Shown one piece after another: positions 25,346-37,866 of a DNA stretch of 64,000 nt. Source of the DNA: Lepisosteus oculatus (lineage: Eukaryota; Chordata; Actinopteri; Semionotiformes; Lepisosteidae); the NCBI RefSeq assembly GCF_040954835.1, contig NC_090709.1, forward strand, positions 40,280,975-40,344,974, read 5' to 3'. The position numbers and the translations under genes are program-made. Position 1 is the first letter of the stretch; each line of letters opens with the position of its first letter. The notes under the pieces are model-generated. The model saw nothing but the letters and a program-made list of their open reading frames with translations. It had not been told where the DNA came from and did not search any database.

Positions 25346-26329
25346 AAAGAGACTGCAAAGGCCAGCGAGGTGGTGTACGGTCAGCGCCCAGCTTTATAAG
25401 AACAGCAGAGGGGGTATCTTCAACATCCAGTCCCACAGAGCGCCGTCAGAGTCCGAAAACAATCAGCAACGTGCCCTCCCATGTACCACCCCCACCCCCC
25501 CTCCCGATTCCAGTTTTTTTACCCTTAAAATAAAATCCCACTCATTCCCCCTCCGACCTTTGACCTTTGACCCCAGAACCCCCTCCACACACACACCCAA
25601 AAAAAAGAGAGTCCTTCGTCCTTCACTGTCCGCCAGCAGGGCACTGCCGGATCGCCGTCGGGAGACTCCCCAGCACCCGGGAGGGGTGAAGGGAGGAGGG
25701 TGGAGGATCGGCGGAGATCAGCACCGTCGCAGGGCAACTCTCTGAGTGGGGGCCAGAGATATCGGGGTCCCCACCTCAGATTATACTACTCCCCCTCCCC
25801 TCCGTGGTGCACCAGCATGGATGTCCCCCCACCACCCCCTGATTTCACGGGACACTCCCATCCAGCGACACAGGAAGACACACACTCAGGTGAGCCTGTC
25901 CAGTCCAGCTCGTTCATCTGAGCCCGATGAGGCAGAGAGCTGTGGGATCACAGAGTCCAGCAGGCCGGGCAGTGGGCAGCCAGCGGGTGGGTGGACTGAG
26001 CTGTTCACCTCTCTGGCAGGTAAAAGCTTTTTTGTGTGTGTGTGTGTCGGGCAGTGAGGTGTCGCCCTCTTGTGGCGACAGGCGGAATGGAGGAATTTTC
26101 GCCGGAGACGGGAGAGACGTCGGTCTCGCATGCCGGCGGCTGGAAGAGAAAGACAGGCCGAAAAAAAAAAAAGGCCGAAAATCAACAAAAAATTATTTAA
26201 AAAAAACAGAGGGTGCCGACCGTTCAATTAGTCTGTCAAGGTGCAGCAGTGCAAATCAGAGATTCAGTCACGGACAGAGAAATCCAGCTTTCGGGAAATG
26301 GGAATTAATTATGAAAGTAATAACTGTTA
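25346..26329. other. Spacer, nothing recognised
   Basis: No gene or named repeat identified; contains a short (TG)n and an A-rich tract near 26,160-26,200. Confidence 0.3.
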
Positions 26330-26875
26330 AGTATGGCTTCTCTCCAGACACAGCTGGGTGAGCTCCTCCAGTCAGGACAGGAGGCTCTACTGTACACAGA
26401 GGGGGGCGGGGGTGGGGAACAAGCTGCCCAGCCCTGTGGTTGAAGCCGATACCCTGGCTTCTCTCCAGACACAGCTGGGTGAGCTCCTCCAGTCAGGACA
26501 GGAGGCTCTACTGTACACAGAGGGGGGCGGGGGTGGGGAACAGGCTGCCCAGCCCTGTGGTTGAAGCCGATACCCCGGCTCCTCTCCAGACACAGCTGGG
26601 TGAGCTCCTCCAGTCAGGACAGGAGGCTCTTCTGTACACAGAGGGGGGCGGGGGTGGGGAACAAGCTGCCCAGCCCTGTGGTTGAAGCCGATACCCTGGC
26701 TTCTCTCAGGACACAGCTGGGTGAGCTCCTCCAGTCAGGACAGGAGGCTCTTCTGTACACAAAGAGGGGTGGGAGAGGGGAACAAGCCGAATGAGCTCCT
26801 CAAGTCAGGACAGGAGGCTCTGCTGTACACAGAGAGGGGTGGGGGAGGGGAACAGGCCGCCCAGCCCTGTTGCTA
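26330..26875 (+). repeat. 121-bp minisatellite, family D (LINE-derived)
   Basis: Four to five units of 121 bp (landmarks at 26,337, 26,458, 26,579 and 26,700). In one frame the unit reads GNKLPSPVVEADTLASLQTQ followed by LGELLQSGQEALLYT. The LP..VVEA..L..F/L...L pattern is that of the C-terminus of LINE reverse-transcriptase ORFs, so the unit probably began as a LINE fragment. Confidence 0.85.
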
Positions 26876-27041
26876 AAGATGTGATGCTGGGAAGAATAAA
26901 CTGCTAACGATCAACCAGGCCCGTCTCGGCCTCCTCTCTCCTCCAGACTCCTCTCCTCTGCGATCAGTCCCGTCTTCGTCTCGCGTAAGGACGAGACGCT
27001 CAAACTCACCGGACCGACGGCGGCTCCCTCCCCCTGCTGGG

Positions 27042-28779
27042 TCACAGGGTGTCCTTCAGGGCCGTGCGGGGCTCCAGCCGGGCCAGCAGGGTCTGCTGCA
27101 GCTCTGACAGCAGCCGGTCCTTCTCCTCCGCGTCGCTCAGGATTTGCTGGACCGGAACCACAGAGAGAGAGAGAGAGAGAAAGTTCTGAGCTCAGGACCC
27201 AGGGAGCAGGACACTCTCACCCCTGGGCAGGTTCTCCCAGAAGAAGTAATAATTGTTAAGTATGGCTTCTCTCCAGACACAGCTGGGTGAGCTCCTTCAG
27301 TCAGGACAGGAGGCTCTTCTGTACACAGAGAGGGGTGGGGGTGTGGAACAAGCTGCCCAGCCCTGTGGCTGAAGCCGATACCCTGGCTTCTCTCCAGACA
27401 CAGCTGGGTGAGCTCCTCCAGTCAGGACAGGAGGCTCTTCTGTACACAGAGAGGGGTGGGGGTGTGGAACACGCTGCCCAGCCCTGTGGTTGAAGCCGAT
27501 ACCCACCAGCCTGTGTTTGGACTGTGGGAGGACACACACACCGACATGGGGGGGGGTCATGCAGACTCCACACAGACAGCAGCGCCGGTACAGCACTGAC
27601 CTCAGGGCCACAGAGCCGAGAGGCGGCAGCGCTCAATACTGTACCCCCCCGGGAACAGAAGCCATCCCCATCATCACCACCCTCATCACAACACCGGAGA
27701 CCTGAATGAGCTGGTCCCGGTTCTCCAGCCTCTCTCTCAGCCCCCTCGTCTCCCTCTCCTGCTCCTCCCTCTCGCACGCCCGCTGCCTCTCTCCCTCCCG
27801 GATCTCCCTCTCCTTCTCCCGGAGCTCGCGGAGAGCCGCGGCCAGTCGGGCGGACACCGCGTCCAGGGCCTGGGAGTGACCGTCACACCGCGCCTGGGAG
27901 AGAGACAGAGACGGAGAGACAGGAGAGAGACACACACACAGGGGTTAATAACTCTTCATCGGGCCGGGGCAGGTGGGGCCGGAAATTTCAGCATTCCCAG
28001 AAATGGCGGCTGCCCACCTGCATCGCCGCCTCCAGGTGGTGCAGGGCGGCCGTCAGCTGTTCGACCTCCTGCCACTGGGTGGCGCAGTGCTCCTCCCGCT
28101 CCCTCAGAGCCCGGGCCAGCTGGTCCCCCTTCTCCCGCAGCTGACTGGCCAGCTGGCTCTCCGCCCCGCCCCCCTCCACGCCCCGGCCAATCACGGACTC
28201 CGACAACGCCTGTGGGGGGGGGGGGGGGGAGGAGACAGGGAGTGATTGACAGGTTCTGTTCTGTATTTCGTACACACACATGTACACATCCTCTCTGCAA
28301 ACTGCTCTCCGCTCGCACCGGACTTTGACTGCAATGTCTCTCCAGGGTGTGTGAGTGTGTGTGTGTGTCCTGTGATGGCCTGGTGTCCTGTCCAGGGTGT
28401 GTGAGTGTGTGTGTGTGTCCTGTGATGGTCGGGTGTCCTGTCCAGGGTGTGTGAGTGTGAGTGTGTGTGTCCTGTGATGGACTGGTGTCCTGTCCAGGGT
28501 GTGTGTGTGTGAGTGTGTCCCGTGATGGCCTGGTGTCCTGTCCAGGGTGTGTGAGTGTGTGTGTCCCGTGATGGACTGGTGTCCTGTCCAGGGTGTGTGA
28601 GTGTGTGTGTCCCCTGTGATGGACTGGTGTCCTGTCCAGGGTGTGTGAGTGTGTGTGTCCCCTGTGATGGACTGGTGTCCTGTCCAGGGGTGTGTGTGGG
28701 GGTGTGTGTGTGTGTGTCCTGTGATGGACTTGTGTCCTGTCCAGGGTGTGTGAGTGTGTGTGTGTCCTGTGATGGACGG

Positions 28780-28819
<40 letters not shown>

Positions 28820-31800
28820 GATGGATCAGTACCTGCATGTCGCGGGCTGTGCTCTCCAGCGCCCCCTGCAGGTCCCCGGCGAGGCGAGTCCTCTCCAGCA
28901 GGGCGGCGCCCTGCGCGGCGTCCCGGCGCCTCCAGGCCTCCCGCTCCCTCTGCGCCGCCGCCCGCGCGTCCCGCAGCGCCCCCTCCTGGCGGCCCAGCGC
29001 CGCCCGCAGCTCCTGGCCGGGCAGGGAGACCGCCGTCACCTCTCCCCGGGGGTACAGGGGGACAGGGGCCTCGAGCGCCCCTGGGGGGACTCCAGATCTC
29101 CAGGCGCTGCCGGCTCCCCGGACACCCGGACACGGTTCGGAAGAGTATCCCCCCCCCCACTTTTCCCAGTTCGGCACTTTGTTGTGCTGTTGGGGGACCA
29201 GTAGGGGTGCCCTAGAGCTCTAGACAGGACCCCCACGTTCCCCTGCAAATACTGCCCCCCGTGAGGTTACGACTCCCAGGTCACTGTGTGTGTGTGTGTG
29301 TGAGTGAGTGACTGTGTCCTGTGATGGACTGGTGTCCTGTCCAGGGTGTGTGAGTGACTGTGTCCTGTGATGGACTGGTGTCCTGTCCAGGGTGTGTGAG
29401 TGTGTGTGTGTGTCCCGTGATGGACTGGTGTCCTGTCCAGGGTGTGTGAGTGTGTGTGTGTGTCCCGTGATGGACTGGTGTCCTGTCCAGGGTGTGTGAG
29501 TGTGTGTGTGTGTCCCGTGATGGACTGGTGTCCTGCCCAGGGTGTGTGAGTGTGTGTGTGAGTGTGTGATGGACTGGTGTCCTGTCCAGGGTGTGTGAGT
29601 GTGTGATGGACTGGTGTCCTGTCCAGGGTGTGTGAGTGTGTGATGGACTGGTGTCCTGTCCAGGGTGTGTGAGTGTGTGTGTGTCCTGTGATGGACTGCT
29701 GTCCTGTCCAGGGTGTGTGAGCCTGTGTCTGGGCCCGCTCAGGGTGAAAGGCGCTATACAGACCGGCCCTCACTCACGTGGATGGTGTCCTCGTTGCTCT
29801 GCAGCACGGCGGCCAGGCGGCTCAGGTCCCTGTCCTTCTCCCGGAGTGCCCTCCGCAGGGACTCCAGCTCCCGGTCCCTCTCCCGCAGCTCCGAGAACTT
29901 GGAGTCCAGGGCGCGCTGGAGACGCACACAGACACGCAAACACGCCGCACGTTACACAGACCGGACACTGATCGCACACAGCCCCTAGAGCCGATCCCAG
30001 AGAGAGAGAGATCGCACCAGACGGACAGCCCTAAAGGCCGATCCCAGAGGGAGAGATCACACCAGACGCACAGTCCCAGAGAGAATCACACCAGCCACAC
30101 AGCCCCTAGAGCCGATCCCAGAGAGAGAGAGATCGCACCAGACGGACAGCCCTAAAGGCCGATCCCAGAGGGAGAGATCACACCAGACGGACAGTCCCAG
30201 AGAGAATCACCAGCCACACAGCCCCTAGAGCCGATTCCAGAGAGAGAGATCGCACCAGACAGCCCTAAAGGCCGATCCCAGAGGGAGAGATCACACCAGA
30301 CGCACAGTCCCAGAGAGAATCACACCAGCCACACAGCCCCTAGAGCCGATCCCAGAGAGGGGGATCGCACCAGACGGACAGCCCTAAGGGCCGATCCCAG
30401 AGGGAGAGATCAAACCAGACGGACAGTCCCAGAGAGAATCACACCAGCCACACAGCCCCTAGAGCCGATCCCAGAGAGGGGCATCCCACCAGACGGACAG
30501 CCCTAAGGGCCGATCCCAGAGGGAGAGATCACACCAGACGGACAGTCCCAGAGAGAATCACACCAGCCACACAGCCCCTAGAGCCGATCCCAGAGAGGGG
30601 GATCGCACCAGACACTCAGCCCTAAGGGCCGATCCCAGAGAGCGAGAGAGACCGCACCAGACACTCAGCCCTAAGGGCCGATCCCAGAGAGCGAGAGAGA
30701 CCGCACCAGACACTCAGCCCTAAGGGCCGATCCCAGAGAGCGAGAGAGACCGCACCAGACACTCAGCCCTAAGGGCCGATCCCAGAGAGCGAGAGAGACC
30801 GCACCAGACACTCAGCCCTAAGGGCCGATCCCAGAGAGCGAGAGAGACTGCACCAGACACTCAGCCCTAAGGGCTGATCCCAGAGAGCGAGAGAGACCGC
30901 ACCAGACACTCAGCCCTAAGGGCCGAACCCCGAAGGAGAGATCGCATCGAACCCCGTCTCGGGGACACTGGGGTCCCGGGACACCGCAGGGAGTAACCCG
31001 CCGGACGCTCACCTCGACGGCCAGCTCCCTCTCCTTCAGTCTGTCCTGCAGCCTCTCTACCAGGGCGCCCTGGAGCTCACCGGCCGACCCCAGGGTGACC
31101 TTCTTCAGCAGGCCGAGACAGTCCTGCAGAGAGACGCCCACACGGTAAGGCGAAACTGATCAGGGTACGGAGACGTCCAGGATATCGACTCAGCGAGATG
31201 TCTGGAGAAGTCCAGGTCCATTCTCAAGGGCCCCAGTCATCCCAGTCGCAAACTGGTTTCCCTCCTACTGCCCGGTAAACGGTACCAGAGCATCCGGTCC
31301 AAGTCCGACAGACTACAGAACAGCTCCCACCTCCAGGCAGTCAGACTGCTGAACAGCCGGCCTGCGGCTCCTTCAGCTCATCCCCCGCCCTGGATACACG
31401 GACACAGCTGTCACTGTATTGGGCACAACTGGACCACTGGGACACTGGGACTGCACTGTATTGGGCACAACTGGACCACTGGGACACTGGGACTGCACAC
31501 ACTCTGGACACATCGCAGCTCTGTGTAGACTGACCCCTGTCTGAGCTTCTCTTGTTCCGTTTCTATCGCACTGTTCTCTACTTTTATGTCACCTTATTTC
31601 GTAACTTGAACTGTGTGATTTTTTCCATTTTGGGAGCTCGTAGAAAAGACATTTCATTGGCAGCAACCACTGCGGCACGCTGTCTTGTGGTGCATTTGAG
31701 AGATAAACTTTGATTGATTGATGCATTTGATAAATAAACTTTAATTGATTGATTGACTGTATTGTGGTGCATTTGAGAGACAAACTTTGATTGATTGATG

Positions 31801-34800
31801 CATTTGATAAATAAACTTTCATTGATTGATTGACTGACTGTATTGTGGTGCATTTGAGAGACAAACTTTGATTGATTGATGCATTTGATAAATAAACTTT
31901 AATTGATTGACTGACTATTGTGGTGCATTTGAGAGACAAACTTTGATTGATTGATGCATTTGATAAATAAACTTTAATTGATTGATTGACTGACTGTATT
32001 GTGGTGCATTTGAGAGACAAACTTTGATTGATTGATGCATTTGATAAATAAACTTTAATTGATTGATTGACTGACTGTATTGTGGTGCATTTGAGAGACA
32101 AACTTTGATTGATTGATGCATTTGATAAATTGACTTTGATTGATTGATTGATTGACTGACAGGGCGAAGCCCGCCTCCCCCCTCCCCTCCCCCATCACTG
32201 ACCTGTACGATCCTCTCCCTGCTGTGCAGACTCTGCCCCAGGCGGTGTACCAGCTGCAGCTGCCACTGGGGGGCGCCGTGCTCTCCGTTCTCGGGGGGCT
32301 GGACGGCGGGGCCGGCCGGCTGGGGGGGGGGAAGACACGGGCTCGTCAGCCCCCCATGACCGCCGACGCAGGCCAGCGGGACCTTGGGGGCTCTGTGCTC
32401 GGGGACAGCGACCTCCTTTCTGAAAACCCCGAGCCCCTCCATTGATCGCCGTTTGAGTCGGCTTCCCAGACGCGTTTGACCTCTCCCCCCGAATATCATC
32501 GGACGGGTCACTAACGAGAGGTCAATCGGGCCCGTTTAGAGGTCATTATTCCTTCTTCCACACACCCCCACCACAAAGGGTATCAGCTTCCAACCACAGG
32601 GCTGGGCAGCTTGTTCCCCACCCCCACCCCCCTCTGTGTACAGCAGAGCCTCCTGTCCTGACTGGAGGAGCTCACCCAGCTGTGTCTGGAGAGAAGCCAG
32701 GGTATCGGCTTCAACCACAGGGCTGGGCAGCTTGTTCCCCACCCCCACCCCCCTCGGTGTACAGAAGAGCCCCCTGTCCTGACTGGAGGAGCTCACCCAG
32801 CTGTGTCTGGAGAGAAGCCAGGGTATCGGCTTCAACCACAGGGCTGGGCAGCCTGTTCCCCACCCCCACCCCCCTCTGTGTACAGTAGAGCCCCCTGTCC
32901 TGACTGGAGGAGCTCACCCAGCTGTGTCTGGAGAGAAGCCAGGGTATCGGCTTCAACCACAGGGCTGGGCAGCTTGTTCCACACCCCCACCCCCCTCTGT
33001 GTACAGTAGAGACTCCTGTCCTGACTGGAGGAGCTCACCCAGCTGTGTCTGGAGAGGAGCCAGGGTATCTGCTTCAACCACAGGGCTGGGCAGCTTGTTC
33101 CCCACCCCCACCCCCCTCTGTGTACAGAAGAGCCTCCTGTTCTCAGCTTTGGACACAGTTTCCCAGTTCATCCTGCAGAACGGTTTGACTTCCTCAGCGA
33201 TGGCGGAGGATTCGGAGCCCTGGGAGTGAGTGCCCCCCCCCCCCGCTGCAGAGCGAGCGATTATCGGATCATCGCGTCTCGCCTGCAGGCTGACTGGCGG
33301 AGCGAGGGAGAGGGGGGACACCAGCCCTACAGAGGAATTCTGCTCCAGCGAGATTCCAGACGGGAGACACGCCCTGCACCTGTCCGTACCCGGGCGAGTC
33401 CTCAAGGCACAGAGGACAGCTCACGTCTGTAGATGAACAGATCTCACAGAGAAACCTCATCCTGCACTGGGACCCCGACTGTAGAGACTCACCCCAGACT
33501 GGGACCCCGACTGTAGAGACTCACCCTGCACTGGGACCCCGACTGTAGAGACTCACCCCAGACTGGGACCCCGACTGTAGAGACTCACCCTGCACTGGGA
33601 CCCCGACTGTAGAGACTCACCCCAGACTGGGACCCCGACTGTAGAGACTCACCCTGCACTGGGACCCTCACTGTAGAGACTCACCCTGCACTGGGACCCC
33701 GACTGTAGAGTCTCGTCCCGGACTGGGACCCCGACTGTAGAGTCTCGTCCCGGACTGGGACCCCGACTGTAGAGACTCACCCTGCACTGGGACCCTGACT
33801 GTAGAGACTCACCCCAGACTGGGACCCTCACTGTAGAGACTCACCCTGCACTGGGACCCTCACTGTAGAGACTCACCCCGGACTGGGACCCCACTGGTGA
33901 TATTCCAGTGCTTGAACACTGCTCTGCACACACTCACCATGTCTGGGCTCTGCGCCGCCCTGGCCCCGCCCCTCAGCTCCGCCTCCAGGGTCCTGATCCG
34001 GGCCTGGGCCTGATCGAGCTGCCCTCTCAGCTGCCCGACAGCGTTCTGCAAGAGCTGACGCGCCGCAGCCCTCTGCCCAGAGAGAGAGGGAGAGAGAGAG
34101 GGACGCGCAGGTCGATGAAGGATGAGGATGTTCACAGTGACCCTTAACCCCTGACTGAAGACCCCCCAGAGCCCCTGAAGGACTGGGGTGCTCAGAGCCT
34201 GTGACCTTTAACCCCTGACCGAAGACCCACCAGAGCCCCTGAAGGACTGGGGCTCTCAGAGCCTGTGACCTTTAACCCCTGACTGAAGACCCCCGGAGCC
34301 CCTGAAGGACTGGGGCTCTCAGAGCCTGTGACCTTTAACCCCTGGCTGAAGACCCCAGAGCCCCTGAAGGTCTGGGGGTCTCAGAGCCTGAACTGAGCCA
34401 GTTACTGTCTTCATGAGCCCAGAGTCACAGTGACCTTTAACCCCTGACTGAGGACCCCCGGAGCCCCTGAAGGACTGGGAGCCTGTGACCTTTAACCCCT
34501 GACTGAAGACCCCCCAGACCCCCTGAAGTACTGGGGTCCCCTCAGCGGCTCCTCGACACATCCCCCCTCGAGACCGTTCGTCCCCTCACCTCCCCGTGCA
34601 GAGGGATGTACTCCTCCCCCAGCCGGGCCAGGACGTCCCTCTCCTCCTCCTCCTCCTCCTCCTCCTCGCCGCGCGCCTCCAGTCCCTCCCCGAAGCTCAG
34701 CTTCCTCGCCAGCCCCCGCCCCCTGCTCCGGTCCCGGACGGGAAGCCTGCTCCCGGCCGGAGAGGCGACGGGCCTGGGCTGGATCCCCCTCAGCAGCCCG

Positions 34801-35720
34801 AGGGCGTCCGCCAGCTCCCCGGCCCCGCCCCCCGAGAGCAGCGATAGGCCGGAGGCCGGGCGGGAGGCGGGGCCGGGGGCGGGGCCGTCGAGGCCCGGCA
34901 GCGACAGGCTGGAGCTGGCCAGGGAGGAGGGGGTGGAGCCCAGGCTGAGGGCGCCGCGGCGACCGGCCGGGGGGGGCGGGGCCGGGCCCAGCCCGTCCAG
35001 GGACAGGCTGCGGGCCGGGCCGCGGGGCAGCAGGGGCCGCTGGGCCAGGCGGCGGGGGAGCCCGCAGACGGACTCGTACTGGGACTCGGGCACCCGGAGG
35101 GCGTGGCAGCCCCCGCAGAGCCTGCCCCCCCCCGGGCAGGCCGCCCCGCCCTCGGCCCACCACTCCAGCCCGGCGAAGGCCATGTCGTCCTGCAGGAGCT
35201 GCCGGTACGCCTCCCCGGGCCCCCCCTCCTCCTCCTCCTCCTCCCCCTCCTCCTCGGCCCGGTGGCGCCGCCCGTACGCCCGGGCCAGCTGGCGGCCCAG
35301 ACGGGCCCGCTCCCCCTCCAGGCGGCGCAGGCGCTCGGCCGACAGGGCGCGCACGCGGGCCATCACGGCGTCGAAGCGGAAGAGCCGCGCCAGGGCGGCC
35401 GCGCACCTGCCGCAGAGGAACTCCCCCCGCCCGCCCCCCCGCGGCACGGGCCGGCCCAGCAGGTGGGTCAGCACCGCCAGCGGGTCGGGCCGCGGCCGGG
35501 CGGCGGGGGAGGGGGGCAGGGAGAGGGAGGAGGAGGAGGAGAGGGAGGAAGAGGAGGAGGAGGAGGGGGGGGCGTCGGCTCGGAGGGAGGGGACGCTGCC
35601 CCAGGACGCGGGGGCCCCCCCCTGGGGGGGCCGGCGCCGGCCCCCGAAGAGCCACCGCCGCTGGGCGCCCCTAAGGGGCTCCCCGCACACCCGGCACTCC
35701 TCGTTGGCCCTCGTCGTCAT
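27042..35720 (-). CDS. pde4dip: Myomegalin-like protein (short form), 766 aa, nine coding exons
   Basis: Coding exons: 34,590-35,720; 33,938-34,072; 32,203-32,319; 31,013-31,123; 29,778-29,915; 28,833-29,012; 28,018-28,209; 27,702-27,893; 27,042-27,146 (stop TGA). All junctions are phase 0 with GT-AG sites. Myomegalin is a centrosomal/Golgi scaffold that binds PDE4D and microtubule factors. Residues 9-150 form a ZAD-like zinc domain (Cys9, Cys12, Cys103, Cys106) followed by the RLFRFDAVMARVRALSAERL segment found in mammalian PDE4DIP. A Ser-rich insertion of about 50 residues splits the ZAD. Poly-Glu tracts follow, then coiled coil from about residue 380 to the end; exon 5 (RALDSKFSELRERDRELESL) aligns closely with the mammalian protein. 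The usual protein exceeds 2,000 residues, so this form lacks the long C-terminal part, and no CM1 exon is visible upstream. An alternative terminal exon outside this model cannot be excluded. Confidence 0.85.
27246..27505 (+). repeat. 121-bp minisatellite, family D, in the last myomegalin intron
   Basis: Two full units plus a partial one, same orientation as the array at 26.3 kb. It lies between the penultimate and last coding exons. Confidence 0.85.
27506..27592 (-). repeat. SINE fragment
   Basis: CTGTGGGAGGACACACACAC followed by CATGCAGACTCCACACAGAC is the complement of the common fish tRNA-SINE segment (GTGTGGAGTCTGCATG). Directly abuts a family D unit. Confidence 0.5.
28338..28826 (+). 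repeat. 46-48-bp minisatellite, family E, with (TG)n
   Basis: Ten or so units of GTGATGGACTGGTGTCCTGT, CCAGGGTGTGTGAG and a TG run, ending in a pure (TG)n just before the donor of the myomegalin exon at 28,833. The GATGGACTGGTGTCCTGTCC core is also found in a widespread fish SINE body. Confidence 0.9.
29284..29725 (+). repeat. 46-48-bp minisatellite, family E, second array
   Basis: About nine units, same family and orientation as the array at 28.3 kb, in the adjacent upstream intron. A single further unit lies at about 36,055-36,110. Confidence 0.9.
29985..30945 (+). repeat. Minisatellite with nested 107-bp and 52-bp units
   Basis: The left part has about 107-bp higher-order units (AGCCCCTAGAGCCGATCCCA, then AGACGGACAGCCCTAAAGGC). 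The right part from about 30,600 is a cleaner 52-bp array (AGCCCTAAGGGCCGATCCCA, then GAGAGCGAGAGAGACCGCAC). It fills the intron between the exons at 29,778-29,915 and 31,013-31,123. Confidence 0.9.
31200..31712 (+). mobile_element. L2/Rex-type LINE 3' end
   Basis: One plus frame reads GKRYQSIRSKSDRLQNSSHL followed by QAVRLLNSRPAAPS, the classic C-terminus of fish L2/Rex LINE polyproteins. It is followed by a 3' UTR with CATTTCATTGGCAGC and a tail ending ATAAACTTTGATTGATTGA. A short direct repeat (CACTGTATTGGGCACAACTG) occurs inside the UTR. The 5' part is missing. Intronic, antisense to the myomegalin gene. Confidence 0.7.
31690..32158 (+). repeat. ~84-bp minisatellite made from the LINE 3' tail
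   Basis: Five to six units of TGTGGTGCATTTGAGAGACA, AACTTTGATTGATTGATGCA, TTTGATAAATAAACTTTAAT and a GATT run. The first unit is continuous with the 3' end of the LINE relic just before it. Confidence 0.85.
32570..33130 (-). repeat. 121-bp minisatellite, family D, reversed
   Basis: Between four and five units, reverse-complemented relative to the arrays at 26.3 and 27.3 kb, in the intron between the exons at 32,203-32,319 and 33,938-34,072. Confidence 0.9.
33445..33893 (+). repeat. 32-bp minisatellite
   Basis: About fourteen units containing GACTCACCCTGCACTGGGAC and CCCGACTGTAGA, with alternating CCTGCA and CCCAGA variants suggesting a 64-bp higher order. Confidence 0.9.
34142..34540 (+). 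repeat. ~60-bp minisatellite
   Basis: About six units of TGTGACCTTTAACCCCTGAC, TGAAGACCCCC and GAGCCCCTGAAGGACTGGGG in the intron following the first coding exon of the myomegalin gene. Confidence 0.85.
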
Positions 35721-35748
35721 GGCGCCGCCGCCGAGCTTCTAGAACGAC
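35721..35748 (-). other. pde4dip: 5' UTR part of the first coding exon, myomegalin gene
   Basis: A pyrimidine tract followed by TTCTAG ends at 35,749, so the exon would begin at 35,748 with 28 untranslated bases before GCGCCATGA. This implies a separate non-coding first exon upstream. Confidence 0.55.
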
Positions 35749-36054
35749 CTAGAAGAGGGAAGAGGGGGTGTCAATGGGGGGGGGGGGATGGGGGTCCCCC
35801 CTAGAACGACCGGGCCCAAGAATTGAAAACGACGCACGGGACCGGGGGAAGAGGAACCGGGCCAGGAAACCGAGTGTCTCCCGTGTTCCAGGGGTCCCGG
35901 GGGTTCGGGGGTTCAGGGGTCCCGGGGGTACGGGCGGGGCTGTCTGTTTGGAGCCTGCACGCTCTCTCCAGGGGCTCCTCACACCCCCCCGGGCCGGGGA
36001 CCGGCTGGTGGGTTACTGGGCTTCTGGGAAAACTGGCCCTGGTGTGAGTGTGCG

Positions 36055-37395
36055 TGTGTCCTGTCCAGGGTGTGTGAGTGTGTCCTGTGATGGACTGGTG
36101 TCCTGTCCAGACTGGTCTACTGCACTGGGACTGGAGCTCCTATTGTAACAGACTGCTCTACTGGACTGGGACTGGAGCTCCTATTGTAACAGACTGTCCT
36201 ACTGGACTGGGACTGGAGCTCCTATTGTAACAGACTGGTCTACTGCACTGGGACTGGAGCTCCTATTGTAACAGACTGGTCTACTGGACTGGGACTGGAG
36301 CTCCTATTGTAACAGGACTGTTCTACTGCACTGGGACTGGAGTTCCTATTGTAACAGACTGTTCTACTGGACTGGGACTGGAGCTCCTATTGTAACAGAC
36401 TGTTCTACTGGACTGGGACTGGAGCTCCTATTGTAACAGACTGTTCTACTGGACTGGGACTGGCGCTCCTATTGTAACAGACTGGTCTACTGCACTGGGA
36501 CTGGAGCTCCTATTGTAACAGACTGGTCTACTGCACTGGGACTGGAGCTCCTATTGTAACAGACTGGTCTACTGGACTGGGACTGGAGCTCCTATTGTAA
36601 CAGACTGGTCTACTGCACTGGGACTGGAGCTCCTATTGTAACAGACTGTTCTACTGCACTGGGACTGGAGCTCCTATTGTAACAGACTGGTCTACTGCAC
36701 TGGGACTGGAGCTCCTACTGTAACAGACTGTTCTACTGGACTGGGACTGGAGCTCCTACTGTAACAGACTGTTCTACTGGACTGGGACTGGAGCTCCTAT
36801 TGTAACAGACTGGTCTACTGGACTGGGACTGGAGCTCCTATTGTAACAGACTGTTCTACTGGACTGGGACTGGAGCTCCTATTGTAACAGACTGTTCTAC
36901 TGGACTGGGACTGGAGCTCCTATTGTAACAGACTGTTCTACTGGACTGGGACTGGGGCTCCTATTGTAACAGACTGTTCTACTGGACTGGGACTGGAGCT
37001 CCTATTGTAACAGACTGTTCTACTGGACTGGGACTGGAGCTCCTATTGTAACAGACTGTTCTACTGCACTGGGACTGGAGCTCCTACTGTAACAGACTGG
37101 TCTACTGCACTGGGACTGGAGCTCCTACTGTAACAGACTGTTCTACTGGACTGGGACTGGAGCTCCTACTGTAACAGACTGTTCTACTGGACTGGGACTG
37201 GAGCTCCTATTGTAACAGACTGGTCTACTGCACTGGGACTGGAGCTCCTATTGTAACAGACTGTTCTACTGGACTGGGACTGGAGCTCATATTGTAACAG
37301 ACTGGTCTACTGCACTGGGACTGGAGCTCCTATTGTAACAGACTGGTCTACTGCACTGGGACTGGAGCTCCTACTGTAACAGGACTGTTCTACAA
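36055..37395. repeat. 41-bp minisatellite, family C, second array
   Basis: After one family E unit (36,055-36,110), about 31 near-identical units of the 41-bp sequence seen in the Ig-type gene intron (18.1-18.7 kb). It occupies most of the presumed first intron of the myomegalin gene. Confidence 0.95.
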
Positions 37396-37866
37396 ATTTG
37401 CTAGTCATATCACCCGCTGCAAAAAACAAGTTCAGCGAGGGAGACAATTTGCAATTTCAAGCGAGTCCAATTTCGACAGCGAACCCCAGTCGGCCTGACC
37501 TGCACGACCGGAATCACGCCACGCCGGGGGTCACGCCGTGTGTGACGACAAACCAGCACCGAGCACAGATACTCCAGCGATCGACGAAACAGCAAGATAA
37601 GCTCTGATTTCCCAACAGCGCCGGCACCTCCGATATAACTCAACCCCGCTCTGTCCCGCTGAAGTCGGTTTGCCCGCAACGCCCGCTGTTTCAAAACAAG
37701 TCGCGCAAAACAAACAAAATAAAAAAAATAAATAAAAGAAGCTTTTAGCTGCAGCCGACGTGTCGTGCTGTCGACTCACCTCCGACGACACGCCGGCTTT
37801 TCCGCGACACCCCAAGTTCCCAAGCTGTTCGGATCGGATCGGATCGGGTCGGATCGGGTCGCTTAC